In this document: positions 55,278-63,718 of the stretch, in pieces
Layout of the letters: each line of letters begins with the position of its first letter
Position numbering within the stretch: position 1 is the first letter of the stretch
NCBI RefSeq assembly: GCF_000764665.1
Contig: NZ_JRGM01000138.1
Span: 46,601 to 110,600, forward strand
DNA length: 64,000 nucleotides
From: Aeromonas lacus
Lineage (GTDB): Bacteria > Pseudomonadota > Gammaproteobacteria > Enterobacterales > Aeromonadaceae
Direction of reading: 5' to 3'
The notes under the pieces: model-generated
Seen by the model: only the letters and a program-made list of their open reading frames with translations
What the model was told of the DNA's origin: nothing
Databases searched by the model: none
Translations under genes and position numbers: made by a program

Positions 55278-56258
55278 ATGAAAACCCTGCTACTGGTCGC
55301 CACCAGCCTGCTCTCGGCTCAGGCTTTCGCTGCCGACACCCTCACCGTCTACACCTACAGCTCCTTCACCGCCGACTGGGGACCCGGTCCCAAGATCAAA
55401 CAGGCCTTCGAGAAAGAGTGCGGCTGTACCCTCAATCTGGTTCCCCTCGAAGATGGCGTCGCCATCCTCAACCGGTTGCGACTGGAGGGCAAGCACAGCA
55501 AGGCCGACCTGGTGCTGGGGCTGGACGATGCACTTATCAGTGAAGCCAAGCAGAGCGGCCTGTTCGCCCCCCATCCCGCCAAGCTGGATGGCATCAAGGT
55601 GCCGGGTGGCTGGCAGGATGACACCTTTGTCCCCTACGACTACGGCTACTTCGCCTTCGTCTACGACAAGAGCAAGCTCAAGACCCCGCCCAAGAGCCTG
55701 AAAGAGCTGGTGGAACGCCCCGATCTCAAGGTGATCTATCAGGATCCCCGTACCTCTACCCCGGGGCAGGGGCTGATGCTGTGGATGAAGTCTGTCTATG
55801 GTGAAAAGGCTCCTGAAGCCTGGGCCAAGCTGGCCAAGAAGACGGTCACCGTCACCAAGGGGTGGTCCGAGGCCTATGGCATGTTCCTCGATGGCGAAGC
55901 GGACATGGTGCTCTCCTACACCACCTCACCCGCCTATCACTTGATTGCCGAGAACAAGCCCCAGTATCAGGCTGCGGCGTTTGAAGAGGGGCACTACCGT
56001 CAAGTGGAAGTGGCCGCCAAGCTGAAGAGCGCCAAACAGGAGAAGCTGGCTGACCAGTTCCTGCAGTTCATGGTGAGCCCCGCCTTCCAGAACGAGATCC
56101 CGACCGGCAACTGGATGTATCCGGTCATCGACACGCCGCTACCCAAGGGCTTCGAGCAGATGATCACCGTCAGCAAGCCGCTCGCCTTCAATGCCGATGA
56201 GGTGGCCGCCAATCGCAAAGGGTGGATCCGCGAATGGCTGCAAGCCGTCGCCCAGTGA
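55278..56258 (+). CDS. thiB: Thiamine ABC transporter periplasmic binding protein
   Basis: A 326-residue protein with a signal peptide (cleavage after FA-A near 18) and the ThiB/TbpA signature: LTVYTYSSFTADWGPGPKIKQAFE near 22-45 (split: LTVYTYSSFTADWGPGP and KIKQAFEKECGC), DLVLGLDD, FVPYDYGYFAFVYD and TGNWMYPV. It binds thiamine, TMP and TPP for uptake. The ATG is covered by the riboswitch hairpin. Its stop overlaps the thiP start (GTGA). Confidence 0.97.
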   Translation: MKTLLLVATSLLSAQAFAADTLTVYTYSSFTADWGPGPKIKQAFEKECGCTLNLVPLEDGVAILNRLRLEGKHSKADLVLGLDDALISEAKQSGLFAPHPAKLDGIKVPGGWQDDTFVPYDYGYFAFVYDKSKLKTPPKSLKELVERPDLKVIYQDPRTSTPGQGLMLWMKSVYGEKAPEAWAKLAKKTVTVTKGWSEAYGMFLDGEADMVLSYTTSPAYHLIAENKPQYQAAAFEEGHYRQVEVAAKLKSAKQEKLADQFLQFMVSPAFQNEIPTGNWMYPVIDTPLPKGFEQMITVSKPLAFNADEVAANRKGWIREWLQAVAQ

Positions 56259-57877
56259 GTCAGCTCGCTCTGAAGCAACAGGATCGTCCCCTCTGGTGGC
56301 TGCCGGGAAGTGCAGCCACCCTGCTGATCCTGCTGTTGTCCCTCGGGCCACTGGCGGCCCTGCTGTGGCAGGCCGGTTCGCTGGCGCCGCGCACTCTGCT
56401 GGCAGACCCCTATCTGCGCCATGTGCTGGGCTTCAGCCTCTGGCAGGCGTTGCTCTCCACCCTGCTGAGCCTGGGGCTCGCCATTCCGGTGGCCCGCGCG
56501 TTGGCGCGGCGCCGCTTCGTTGGCCGCACTCTGCTGATCAAGTTGTTTGGCCTCTCGCTGGTACTGCCGGTCATCATCGCCATCTTCGGCATCGTGGCGG
56601 TACATGGCAAACAGGGGTGGCTGCCGCAACTGCTGCGCAGCTTGGGGCTGGATCCCGGCAACTATCTCTACGGCCTGTTCGGCATTCTGCTGGCCCATAT
56701 CTTCTTCAACATGCCGCTGGCGGCACGTCTCATCCTGCAGAGCATCGAGAGCATCCCCGAATCGAGCTGGCGCCTTGCCAGCCAGCTCGGCATGCGCTCA
56801 TCCCATATCTTCCGGCTACTGGAGTGGCCGCTCATTCGCGGCATATTGCCAGGGCTTGCCAGCCTCATCTTCATGCTCTGCTTCACCAGCTTCACTACCG
56901 TGCTGGCGTTGGGCGGCGGGCCGAAATCCACCACGCTGGAGGTGGCCGTCTATCAGGCGCTGCGCTTTGACTTCGATCTCGCCACCGCAGGTGGGCTGGC
57001 GCTGGTACAGCTGATCCTGACCGCCACCCTGCTGCTCCTGCAGCACAAGCTGCAGACTACTCCAGCCAGTCGGGTGACTCCCCGTCGTCCCTGCCTGCGG
57101 CCGGATCGCCATCAGCCGGGCACGGCCGTGGTAGACCTCTTCTCGCTCTGTATCGGCCTCGCCATCTTTCTGCCACCGCTGCTGGCCATCGTCGTCGCCG
57201 GCCTCCACCCCGGCCTGCTGACGGCGCTCACTTCCGCCAAGCTGTGGCAGGCAAGCGGTCAGTCGCTGCTGATTGCATTGGCGGCTGGTGCCTTGGCCAC
57301 CCTGCTCGGCGGCGCGCTGCTGCTCACCAGCCGTCATCTGCGGGTGCGGGCTCGCAAGCGACGAGCTGCCACCCTGTGGGAGGCCAGCGGTTCGGTGATC
57401 CTGATGATCCCGGCCGTGGTGCTCTCTACCGGTCTCTTCATCCTGTTTATGCCCTTTGCCGACGTGTTCGCCCTCGGGCCCTGGCTGGTGGTGCTGGTCA
57501 ACGCCCTGATGGCGCTACCCTATGTGCTGCGCACCCTCTCCGCCCCCATGCAGCTGGTAGTGCGCCAGTATGACCGGCTGGCGGACAGCCTGGGGGTACG
57601 TGGTCTGCACCGCCTGCGACTGGTGGAGTGGCCGCTGTTGCGCCGTCCGTTGGCGCTGGCGATGGCACTGTCGATGATCCTCTCATTGGGGGATCTCGGT
57701 GCCATCGCCATGTTTGGCAGCCAGGAGCTCACCACCCTGCCCTGGCTGCTCTACCAGCAGCTCGGCAGCTATCGATTGACCGAGGCAGCCGCCACCGCCC
57801 TGCTGCTGCTGACACTCTGTTTCTCTCTGTTCTGGCTGGTTGAACGGGGGCTTGGAGGAAAACATGCTGAACATTGA
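56255..57877 (+). CDS. thiP: Thiamine ABC transporter permease
   Basis: The GTG at 56255 is chosen because GTGA overlaps the thiB stop; ATG codons at 56222 and 56234 lie inside thiB. The 540-residue product has about 12 hydrophobic helices in two halves, each with a BPD_transp_1 EAA-type loop (WRLASQLGM...EWPLIRG and YDRLADSLGV...EWPLLRRP). It forms the ThiBPQ importer. Its 3' end overlaps thiQ by 14 bp. Confidence 0.94.
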   Translation: MSQLALKQQDRPLWWLPGSAATLLILLLSLGPLAALLWQAGSLAPRTLLADPYLRHVLGFSLWQALLSTLLSLGLAIPVARALARRRFVGRTLLIKLFGLSLVLPVIIAIFGIVAVHGKQGWLPQLLRSLGLDPGNYLYGLFGILLAHIFFNMPLAARLILQSIESIPESSWRLASQLGMRSSHIFRLLEWPLIRGILPGLASLIFMLCFTSFTTVLALGGGPKSTTLEVAVYQALRFDFDLATAGGLALVQLILTATLLLLQHKLQTTPASRVTPRRPCLRPDRHQPGTAVVDLFSLCIGLAIFLPPLLAIVVAGLHPGLLTALTSAKLWQASGQSLLIALAAGALATLLGGALLLTSRHLRVRARKRRAATLWEASGSVILMIPAVVLSTGLFILFMPFADVFALGPWLVVLVNALMALPYVLRTLSAPMQLVVRQYDRLADSLGVRGLHRLRLVEWPLLRRPLALAMALSMILSLGDLGAIAMFGSQELTTLPWLLYQQLGSYRLTEAAATALLLLTLCFSLFWLVERGLGGKHAEH

Positions 57878-58559
57878 TACGCTGGTGACCAGCTACCCCG
57901 ACTGGCACGTCAGCTTCAGCGCGAAGCTGCCCAAGGGGGAGATCACCGCACTGATTGGCCCAAGCGGCGCAGGCAAGTCGACCCTGCTCGGGATGATCGC
58001 CGGTTTCGTGCCGGTGGAGTCGGGCGGCCTCAGCTTCGATGGCGAAGATCTGTTGCCGCTGGGCCCGGCCGAGCGGCCAGTCACCACCCTGTTTCAGGAT
58101 CACAACCTGTTCCTGCACCTGTCGGTGTTCGACAATATCGCCATCGGCTTGCACCCGGGTCTGCGCCTGAGTGCAACCCAGCGAGCACAAGTGATCGATG
58201 CAGCCGCACGGGTTGGTCTCGGCGAGATGCTAAACCGCCTGCCTGAACAGCTCTCCGGCGGCCAGCAGCAGCGGGTCGGGCTGGCCCGTGCACTGGTGCG
58301 GGGCAAACCGCTGCTGCTGCTGGATGAACCCTTCTCGGCCCTCGATCCCGCCCTGCGCCGAGAGATGCTGGCGGAAGTGGCCCGCCTCGCCTGCGAGCAG
58401 GGCATTACCGTACTGATGGTCTCCCACAATCCGGAAGATGCCCTGCTGATTGCCGATCAGGTGCTCTTTGTAGACGAGGGCCGCATCGCCCTGCAGGGAA
58501 AGCCGGATATTCTGCAACACTGCAACCACCCGGGGCTGCTGCGCTATCTGGGTCAATAG
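57864..58559 (+). CDS. thiQ: Thiamine ABC transporter ATPase
   Basis: The ATG at 57864 has GGAGG at 5-nt spacing. The 231-residue protein carries Walker A GPSGAGKST, the Q-loop LFQDHNLF, signature LSGGQQQR, Walker B LLLLDEP and the H-loop VSHNPEDA. It drives thiamine import with ThiB and ThiP and is the last gene of the unit. Confidence 0.96.
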   Translation: MLNIDTLVTSYPDWHVSFSAKLPKGEITALIGPSGAGKSTLLGMIAGFVPVESGGLSFDGEDLLPLGPAERPVTTLFQDHNLFLHLSVFDNIAIGLHPGLRLSATQRAQVIDAAARVGLGEMLNRLPEQLSGGQQQRVGLARALVRGKPLLLLDEPFSALDPALRREMLAEVARLACEQGITVLMVSHNPEDALLIADQVLFVDEGRIALQGKPDILQHCNHPGLLRYLGQ

Positions 58560-58587
58560 CCCTTGGCCCAAGACTGCGCCGGGATCA

Positions 58588-58617
58588 AAAAGGGGAGGCC
58601 GATTGGCCTCCCCTTTT
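58588..58617. terminator. Bidirectional terminator between thiQ and phoH
   Basis: A perfect 13-bp stem (AAAAGGGGAGGCC and its complement), loop GATT, with A/T on both sides. Confidence 0.92.
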
Positions 58618-58639
58618 AATGCAAACATATCGGGTGAAA

Positions 58640-60010
58640 TCAGAGGTTCTCCTCGGCGAACGAAGCCAGTCGGCTGCGTACCACCCCGTTGAGGAAGATG
58701 TTGGCACTGCCGTCAAAATCCTTGAAACGCTCGACTATGTAGGTCAGACCCGAGGTCACCGGGCTCAGGTAGTTGGAGTCGATTTGGGCCAGGTTGCCAG
58801 AGCAGACGATCTTGGTGCCCTCGCCGCAACGGGTAATGATGGTCTTGATCTGGGAAGCCGTCAGGTTCTGGCACTCATCCAGCAGCACGAAGGTGTTCTG
58901 GATGCTGCGCCCGCGCATAAAGTTGACCGATTTGAACTGGATGTTGGCCTTCTCCATGATGTAGCTGAGCGAGCCGCTCATGTTCTCGTCCTGCTTGTGC
59001 AGCACCTCCAGGGTGTCGGTTACCGCCGCCAGCCAGGGCATCATCTTCTCCTCCTCGGTACCGGGCAGGAAGCCGATGCTTTCAGCAATTTCCGGGGTAT
59101 TCCGAGTGACGATCACCTTCTCGTAGATCCCCTTCTCGATCACCAGCTCCAGCGCAGCAGCCATCGCCAGCAAGGTTTTGCCGCAACCGGCCGGGCCGGT
59201 CAGGATCACCAGATCGATGTGCGGATCCAGCAGTGCATCCAGCGCCATCCCCTGATAGACGTTCTTGGGATGTACACCCCACGCCTTGCGGGACATCAGT
59301 CGCTCACGGCCCAGATCCTTGATGCGGATCTTCTGGCCATCGTGGCTGAGCACCCGGGCGGCGAAGAAGTTCTCCTCGTCGATCAGGTACTGATTGACGT
59401 GAACACCTTCCAGCAAATTGGCATCGATCACATGGATGGTGTCGCGGCCGTGGGTCTCGCTCTCGCACTCGCCGACGCGCTCCCAGAAGCTGCCGGGCAC
59501 CACCTGAAAGCCCTTGGCCAGCAGGCGGATATCGTCGATCAGCTGGTCGCTGCGATAATCCTCGACGTGGGCAAGACCGGCACCTTTGGCCTTGAGGCGC
59601 ATGTTGATGTCTTTGGTGACCAGCACCACCTGACGCTTCAACTCATGCTTCTGCAGATAGAGGGCCGCGTTGATGATGCGGTTGTCGGCCTCCTTGTCGG
59701 TGAACACCTCGGCATCCTGCGGCAGATGGTGATCGCTGAAAATGCAGATATGACCGCTCGCCTCACCGGCCAGCGGTACTCCTTGCGCAATCTGCTCCGG
59801 AGTCGCATCGCGGAACACATCTTCCAGCGCACGGATAGCTACCCGCGCATCGCGGCTGACATCCTTGTGGCGATCCTTGATGTTATCGAGCTCTTCCAGC
59901 ACCGTCATGGGGATGAGCACGTCGTGCTCTTTGAAGGAGTAGATAGCGAGGGGTTCGTGAAGCAGAACGTTGGTATCCAGGATAAACAGCTTTCGGTCCG
60001 TATTGTCCAT
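58640..60010 (-). CDS. PIN-PhoH family ATPase/ribonuclease (PhoH2-like)
   Basis: The start at 60010 (MDNTDRKLFILDTNV) has AAGGAGG at 6-nt spacing. The 456-residue protein joins an N-terminal PIN domain (ILDTNVLLHEP with acidic residues, DRHKDVSRDAR; about 8-150) to a C-terminal PhoH ATPase domain with Walker A TGPAGCGKT near 263-271 and Walker B VLLDECQN. This is the YlaK/PhoH2 layout, linked to RNA unwinding and cleavage. Monocistronic, convergent with thiBPQ. Confidence 0.93.
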   Translation of the reverse strand: MDNTDRKLFILDTNVLLHEPLAIYSFKEHDVLIPMTVLEELDNIKDRHKDVSRDARVAIRALEDVFRDATPEQIAQGVPLAGEASGHICIFSDHHLPQDAEVFTDKEADNRIINAALYLQKHELKRQVVLVTKDINMRLKAKGAGLAHVEDYRSDQLIDDIRLLAKGFQVVPGSFWERVGECESETHGRDTIHVIDANLLEGVHVNQYLIDEENFFAARVLSHDGQKIRIKDLGRERLMSRKAWGVHPKNVYQGMALDALLDPHIDLVILTGPAGCGKTLLAMAAALELVIEKGIYEKVIVTRNTPEIAESIGFLPGTEEEKMMPWLAAVTDTLEVLHKQDENMSGSLSYIMEKANIQFKSVNFMRGRSIQNTFVLLDECQNLTASQIKTIITRCGEGTKIVCSGNLAQIDSNYLSPVTSGLTYIVERFKDFDGSANIFLNGVVRSRLASFAEENL

Positions 60011-60177
60011 AAGCATCCTCCTTGGCACTGAAGGGCCACGTGTGTGAATCTCGGATGTCATTGAAACCACACGGCCGTGACAGTTTTATTACCTTCAACG
60101 CTACGCTCGATTTTACTATCACGCAACAAATCACTTGCATCGCCAGAATCGTTCGAACAGAAAAGCAGCAATAAAAA

Positions 60178-60195
60178 ACCGGCCATCGGGCCGGT
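60178..60195 (-). terminator. Terminator of nrdJab
   Basis: ACCGGCC-ATCG-GGCCGGT hairpin with TTTTTT on the minus strand, just after nrdJb. Confidence 0.9.
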
Positions 60196-60215
60196 CTTTT
60201 TATTTATCTAGCGGA

Positions 60216-60899
60216 TTAACCACATTTGGAGTCGCCGCAATTGAGGCAAGTCATGCAGCCATCCTTAAGCACCAGCGCCTTGGTGTGGCACTTGTAGCAG
60301 AGCGCCGCATTGGCCGGGAAACCGCTGCCAGCCTGTTGCTCTTCGGCCTCCTGGGCGGCTTTCAACTCGGCCTGTTTCTCGGCCAGAAACGCCTGCTGAT
60401 GCTCGTCCAGCCCGGTTGCCTTGAGCATGCCGATCTCGGTGAGATGGCTCTCGATCACGTTGCCAATTTCGGCGATCAGCGATGGAACGTACTTGCCCTT
60501 GTTCCAGTAACCGCCCTTGGGATCAAACACGGAACGCAGCTCCTCCACCAGGAAGGTCACATCCCCTCCTTTGCGGAATACGGCGGAGATGATGCGGGTC
60601 AGCGCCACGATCCACTGGTAGTGTTCCAGGCTCTTGGAGTTGATGAAGATCTCGAATGGACGGCGAGTCTCGTGAACCGTGCCCTCGTTGAGAATGATGT
60701 CGTTGATGGTGATGAACAACGAGTGCTCGGAGACATGCTCCGGCGTTTTCAGCTTGTAGGTGGTGCCCATCAGTCGCTCCGGACGCAGCACGGTTTCATG
60801 CATGTGCACCACGTCATCCTGCGGGGCCAGCTCTTCTTGCGGCTCATCCTTGGTACGCACCTTGTAGGCGACGATTTTCTTGTCGATCTTCTTGACCAT
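60216..60899 (-). CDS. nrdJb: Adenosylcobalamin-dependent ribonucleotide reductase, C-terminal subunit NrdJb
   Basis: A 227-residue protein that corresponds to the small polypeptide of the split class II reductase of Pseudomonas. The middle (about 65-120) resembles the TSCPD-type RNR C-terminal domain (FITINDIILNEGTVHETRRPFE; split: FITINDIIL and ETRRPFEIFINSK). The C-terminus CYKCHTKALVLKDGCMTCLNCGDSKCG (split: CYKCHTKALV and CMTCLNCGDSKCG) holds six-seven Cys for zinc binding and a CxxC-like terminal pair that re-reduces the active site. It lies 10 bp after nrdJa. Confidence 0.9.
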   Translation of the reverse strand: MVKKIDKKIVAYKVRTKDEPQEELAPQDDVVHMHETVLRPERLMGTTYKLKTPEHVSEHSLFITINDIILNEGTVHETRRPFEIFINSKSLEHYQWIVALTRIISAVFRKGGDVTFLVEELRSVFDPKGGYWNKGKYVPSLIAEIGNVIESHLTEIGMLKATGLDEHQQAFLAEKQAELKAAQEAEEQQAGSGFPANAALCYKCHTKALVLKDGCMTCLNCGDSKCG

Positions 60900-60909
60900 A
60901 ATGTCGTTC

Positions 60910-63057
60910 TCAGAATTTACCGTAATAGCCTTCTTTCAAGGCGTCGTAGAGGTTGGCGGCAGTGTGCAGCTCGCCATCGTATTCGATCTCTTCGTTCCCC
61001 TTGACGGAGATGACGGAGCCATCCTCCAGGGTGAAATCGTACAGGGTGTTCTCCAGATCCTTCTCCTTCACCAGCACGCCCTGGAAGGCCTCCGGATTGA
61101 AGCGGAAGGTGGTGCAGCCCTTGAGGCCGGAGTCCGAGGCATACATGTAGATGTCCTTGAACTGCTCGAACGGGAAATCGGTCGGCACGTTGGCGGTCTT
61201 GGAGATGGAGGAGTCGATCCAGCGCTGGGCCGCCGCCTGAATGTCCACATGCTGCGCCGGGGTGATGTCATCAGCAGTAATGAAGTAGTCCGGCAGACGG
61301 CTCGCCTCATCATCGGCATACGGCATGGCGGACGGGTTCACCAGCTCGCGATAGGCCAGCAGCTCGAAGGAGTAGACATCCACGCTCTCCTTGCTCTTCT
61401 TGCCCGGCTTGATGACGTTGCGGCTGTAGTGGTGGGCAAAACTCGGCTCGATGCCATTGCTGGCGTTGTTGGCCAGTGACAGCGAAATCGTGCCGGTCGG
61501 TGCAATACTGCAGTGGTGGGTGAAACGCCCGCCCACTTCGGCCAGCTCGGCGACCAGCGCAGGATCCACTTCGGCAACCTGCTGCATATAGCGGCTGTAG
61601 CGCGCATGCAGCACCTTGCCCTTCACCTTGTCACCCACCTTGATGCCATCTGCAGCCATTTCGGGACGCAGACGCAGCATCTTGCCAGTCACTTCAAACT
61701 CCTGCTCCATGATGGGGGCAGAGCCTTTCTCCTTGGCCAGACGCAGGGACTCCTGCCAGCCGGTCATCGCCAGCTCTTGGGATACCTGCTCGGTAAAGGC
61801 GACGGACGCGGCAGAACCGTACTTGATCTGCAGCATGGTAAGGGTCGAGCCAAGCCCCAGGAAGCCCATGCCGTGGCGGCGCTTGTTGATGATCTCCTCG
61901 CGTTGCTTGGCCAATGGCAGCTGGTTGATCTCCACCACGTTGTCGAGCATGCGGGTAAAGATGGCCACCACCTTGCGAAATGCAGTCCAGTCGAAAGCAG
62001 CCTTGTCGGTGAAGGGATCGCGAACGAAGCGGGTCAGGTTGACCGAACCCAGCAGGCAGGCGCCATAAGGCGGCAAAGGCTGTTCGCCACAGGGGTTGGT
62101 CGCGCGGATCTCCTCACAGAACCAGTTGTTATTCATCTGGTTGACCTTGTCGATCAGGATGAAACCGGGCTCTGCATAGTCATAGGTGGAGGTCATGATA
62201 ACGTTCCAGAGCTTGCGTGCCGGCAGGGTCTTGTAAACCTTGCAGGCGACCTGCCCCAGCTCGTTAAAGACAACACCCTCCTTGTTGGGCCAGTCAGCCC
62301 AAAACACCTGAGCAGGATCGTCCAGTGCAATGCCATCCTGCTCCACCTCTTTGGCGGTGTAGGGGAAGATCAGCGACCAGGGCGCATCCTCTTTCACCGC
62401 CTTGACGAAATCTTCGGTGATCAGCAGGGAGAGGTTGAACTGGCGCAGACGGCCATCTTCGCGCTTGGCCTGAATAAACTCGATCACATCAGGATGACGG
62501 ATATCCATGGTGCCCATCTGGGCGCCACGACGGCCACCGGCTGACGAGACGGTGAAACACATCTTGTCGTAGATATCCATGAAGGAGAGCGGGCCTGAGG
62601 TGTAGGCACCGGCACCGGAGACAAAAGCACCGCGTGGACGCAGAGTCGAAAAATCATAACCGATGCCGCAGCCAGCCTTCAGGGTCAGCCCCGCCTCGTG
62701 CACCTTGCCGAGGATATCGTCCATCGAATCTTCGATAGTGCCGGAGACGGTACAGTTGATGGTTGAAGTGGCAGGCTTGTGCTCAAAAGCCCCGGCGTTG
62801 GAGGTGATCCGGCCAGCCGGAATGGCACCATTGCGCAGTGCCCACAGGAAAGGCTCATACCAGGACTCCGGCTCCCGCTCCTGCTCGGCCAGCGCACGAG
62901 CAACGCGCTGGTAGGTCTCGTCGATAGTGCCATCGACAGGATGCCCATCCTTGCTCTTGAGGCGATATTTGCTATCCCAGATCTCGAGGGAAGTTTCCTG
63001 GAGGGGGATGAGGCGGGAGCCAGCTTCGCTCTCCAGCACCGGGTTGGATTTAGCCAT
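60910..63057 (-). CDS. nrdJa: Adenosylcobalamin-dependent ribonucleotide reductase, catalytic subunit NrdJa
   Basis: A 715-residue class II RNR catalytic subunit. Thiyl/catalytic NPCGEQ motif: Asn321, Cys323, Glu325. Other family segments are NAGAFEHKPATSTINC, LTLKAGCGIGYDFS, SSAGGRRGAQMGTMDIRHPDV (split: SSAGGRRGAQMG and TMDIRHPDV) and APTGTISL. The ATG at 63057 is preferred to an upstream TTG. It makes dNTPs without oxygen, needing vitamin B12. NrdR boxes upstream indicate repression when dNTP/ATP is high. Confidence 0.93.
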   Translation of the reverse strand: MAKSNPVLESEAGSRLIPLQETSLEIWDSKYRLKSKDGHPVDGTIDETYQRVARALAEQEREPESWYEPFLWALRNGAIPAGRITSNAGAFEHKPATSTINCTVSGTIEDSMDDILGKVHEAGLTLKAGCGIGYDFSTLRPRGAFVSGAGAYTSGPLSFMDIYDKMCFTVSSAGGRRGAQMGTMDIRHPDVIEFIQAKREDGRLRQFNLSLLITEDFVKAVKEDAPWSLIFPYTAKEVEQDGIALDDPAQVFWADWPNKEGVVFNELGQVACKVYKTLPARKLWNVIMTSTYDYAEPGFILIDKVNQMNNNWFCEEIRATNPCGEQPLPPYGACLLGSVNLTRFVRDPFTDKAAFDWTAFRKVVAIFTRMLDNVVEINQLPLAKQREEIINKRRHGMGFLGLGSTLTMLQIKYGSAASVAFTEQVSQELAMTGWQESLRLAKEKGSAPIMEQEFEVTGKMLRLRPEMAADGIKVGDKVKGKVLHARYSRYMQQVAEVDPALVAELAEVGGRFTHHCSIAPTGTISLSLANNASNGIEPSFAHHYSRNVIKPGKKSKESVDVYSFELLAYRELVNPSAMPYADDEASRLPDYFITADDITPAQHVDIQAAAQRWIDSSISKTANVPTDFPFEQFKDIYMYASDSGLKGCTTFRFNPEAFQGVLVKEKDLENTLYDFTLEDGSVISVKGNEEIEYDGELHTAANLYDALKEGYYGKF

Positions 63058-63106
63058 TTTCAATCAACCTTATATGAATGCATCAACGTCATGACAGTAG
63101 TAGAAA

Positions 63107-63153
63107 ACACAACCAATAGCACCATTAAAAAAAAACAGCACAATATATAGTGA
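63107..63153 (-). promoter_or_regulatory. Pair of NrdR boxes upstream of nrdJa
   Basis: GCACAATATATAGTGA at 63138-63153 matches 14 of 16 positions of the NrdR consensus (ACACWATATATWGTGT). A weaker site, ACACAACCAATAGCAC, lies at 63107-63122 (10 of 16). Their start-to-start distance is exactly 31 bp, three helical turns, as at known NrdR-controlled promoters. Confidence 0.82.
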
Positions 63154-63185
63154 TGGTGCAGCCATGAGGGCGCAGATTCTATCCT

Positions 63186-63224
63186 AAAAAAATGCCCTGG
63201 CCAGCAGGTTTCTGCGCCAGGGCA
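63186..63224 (-). terminator. Terminator of the lipoprotein gene
   Basis: TGCCCTGGC stem with its complement, extended by GCAG/CTGC, loop GTTT; followed by seven T on the minus strand. Confidence 0.9.
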
Positions 63225-63268
63225 CTTAACTGATTAATTTACTGAGAGATTTAACACTCAAGCATGGA

Positions 63269-63718
63269 TCAGGGCTTCTTGACGTAAACGCTCGGGGTAT
63301 CACCCGCCATATTCAGATAGAACTCATAAACCCCGTCGGCATCCGGCGAGAACTTCATATCCTCATATTTGGAACAGGGATTGACCGGCACAGCCTCACC
63401 ACCGAGTACGGCAACACCATCACTCGGGCTCTTGTAACCGAAGTTGGTACCACAGCTCCAACCAGAGTCAGCAAACTTGAACTTGTAGGGAGCCCACTCT
63501 TTCTTGAGGGTGCCTTTCGCCATGTAGAGCTTGTCGGCTACCTTGACCACCTTGCTCGCATCGGTCGCCATCCAGTCGTTCATCTCACCGCGCAGATAGA
63601 TGGACTTGCCACCAAAATCGCTATTGTCAGCAGCCTGCTCTGCTCCACTGTGGGATGCACAACCACCTAATACCAGGGTTCCCGCCGCCAGTATCATCGT
63701 TACTGTTCTTTTGAACAT
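63269..63718 (-). CDS. Lipoprotein with CBM48/E-set-like domain
   Basis: The start at 63718 (MFKRTVTMILAAGTLVLGGC) gives a lipoprotein signal with lipobox LGGC, Cys at residue 20. The 149-residue product then has IYLRGEMNDWMATDASKVVKV (split: IYLRGEMNDW and MATDASKVVKV), like the glycogen-binding/E-set domains (xGxMNDW pattern) of pullulanase and AMPK-type proteins, followed by YKFKFADSGW. Two Cys (SWSCGT-like WSCGTNF and NPCSKY) may form a disulfide. It is probably outer-membrane anchored. Function unknown. Confidence 0.7.
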   Translation of the reverse strand: MFKRTVTMILAAGTLVLGGCASHSGAEQAADNSDFGGKSIYLRGEMNDWMATDASKVVKVADKLYMAKGTLKKEWAPYKFKFADSGWSCGTNFGYKSPSDGVAVLGGEAVPVNPCSKYEDMKFSPDADGVYEFYLNMAGDTPSVYVKKP

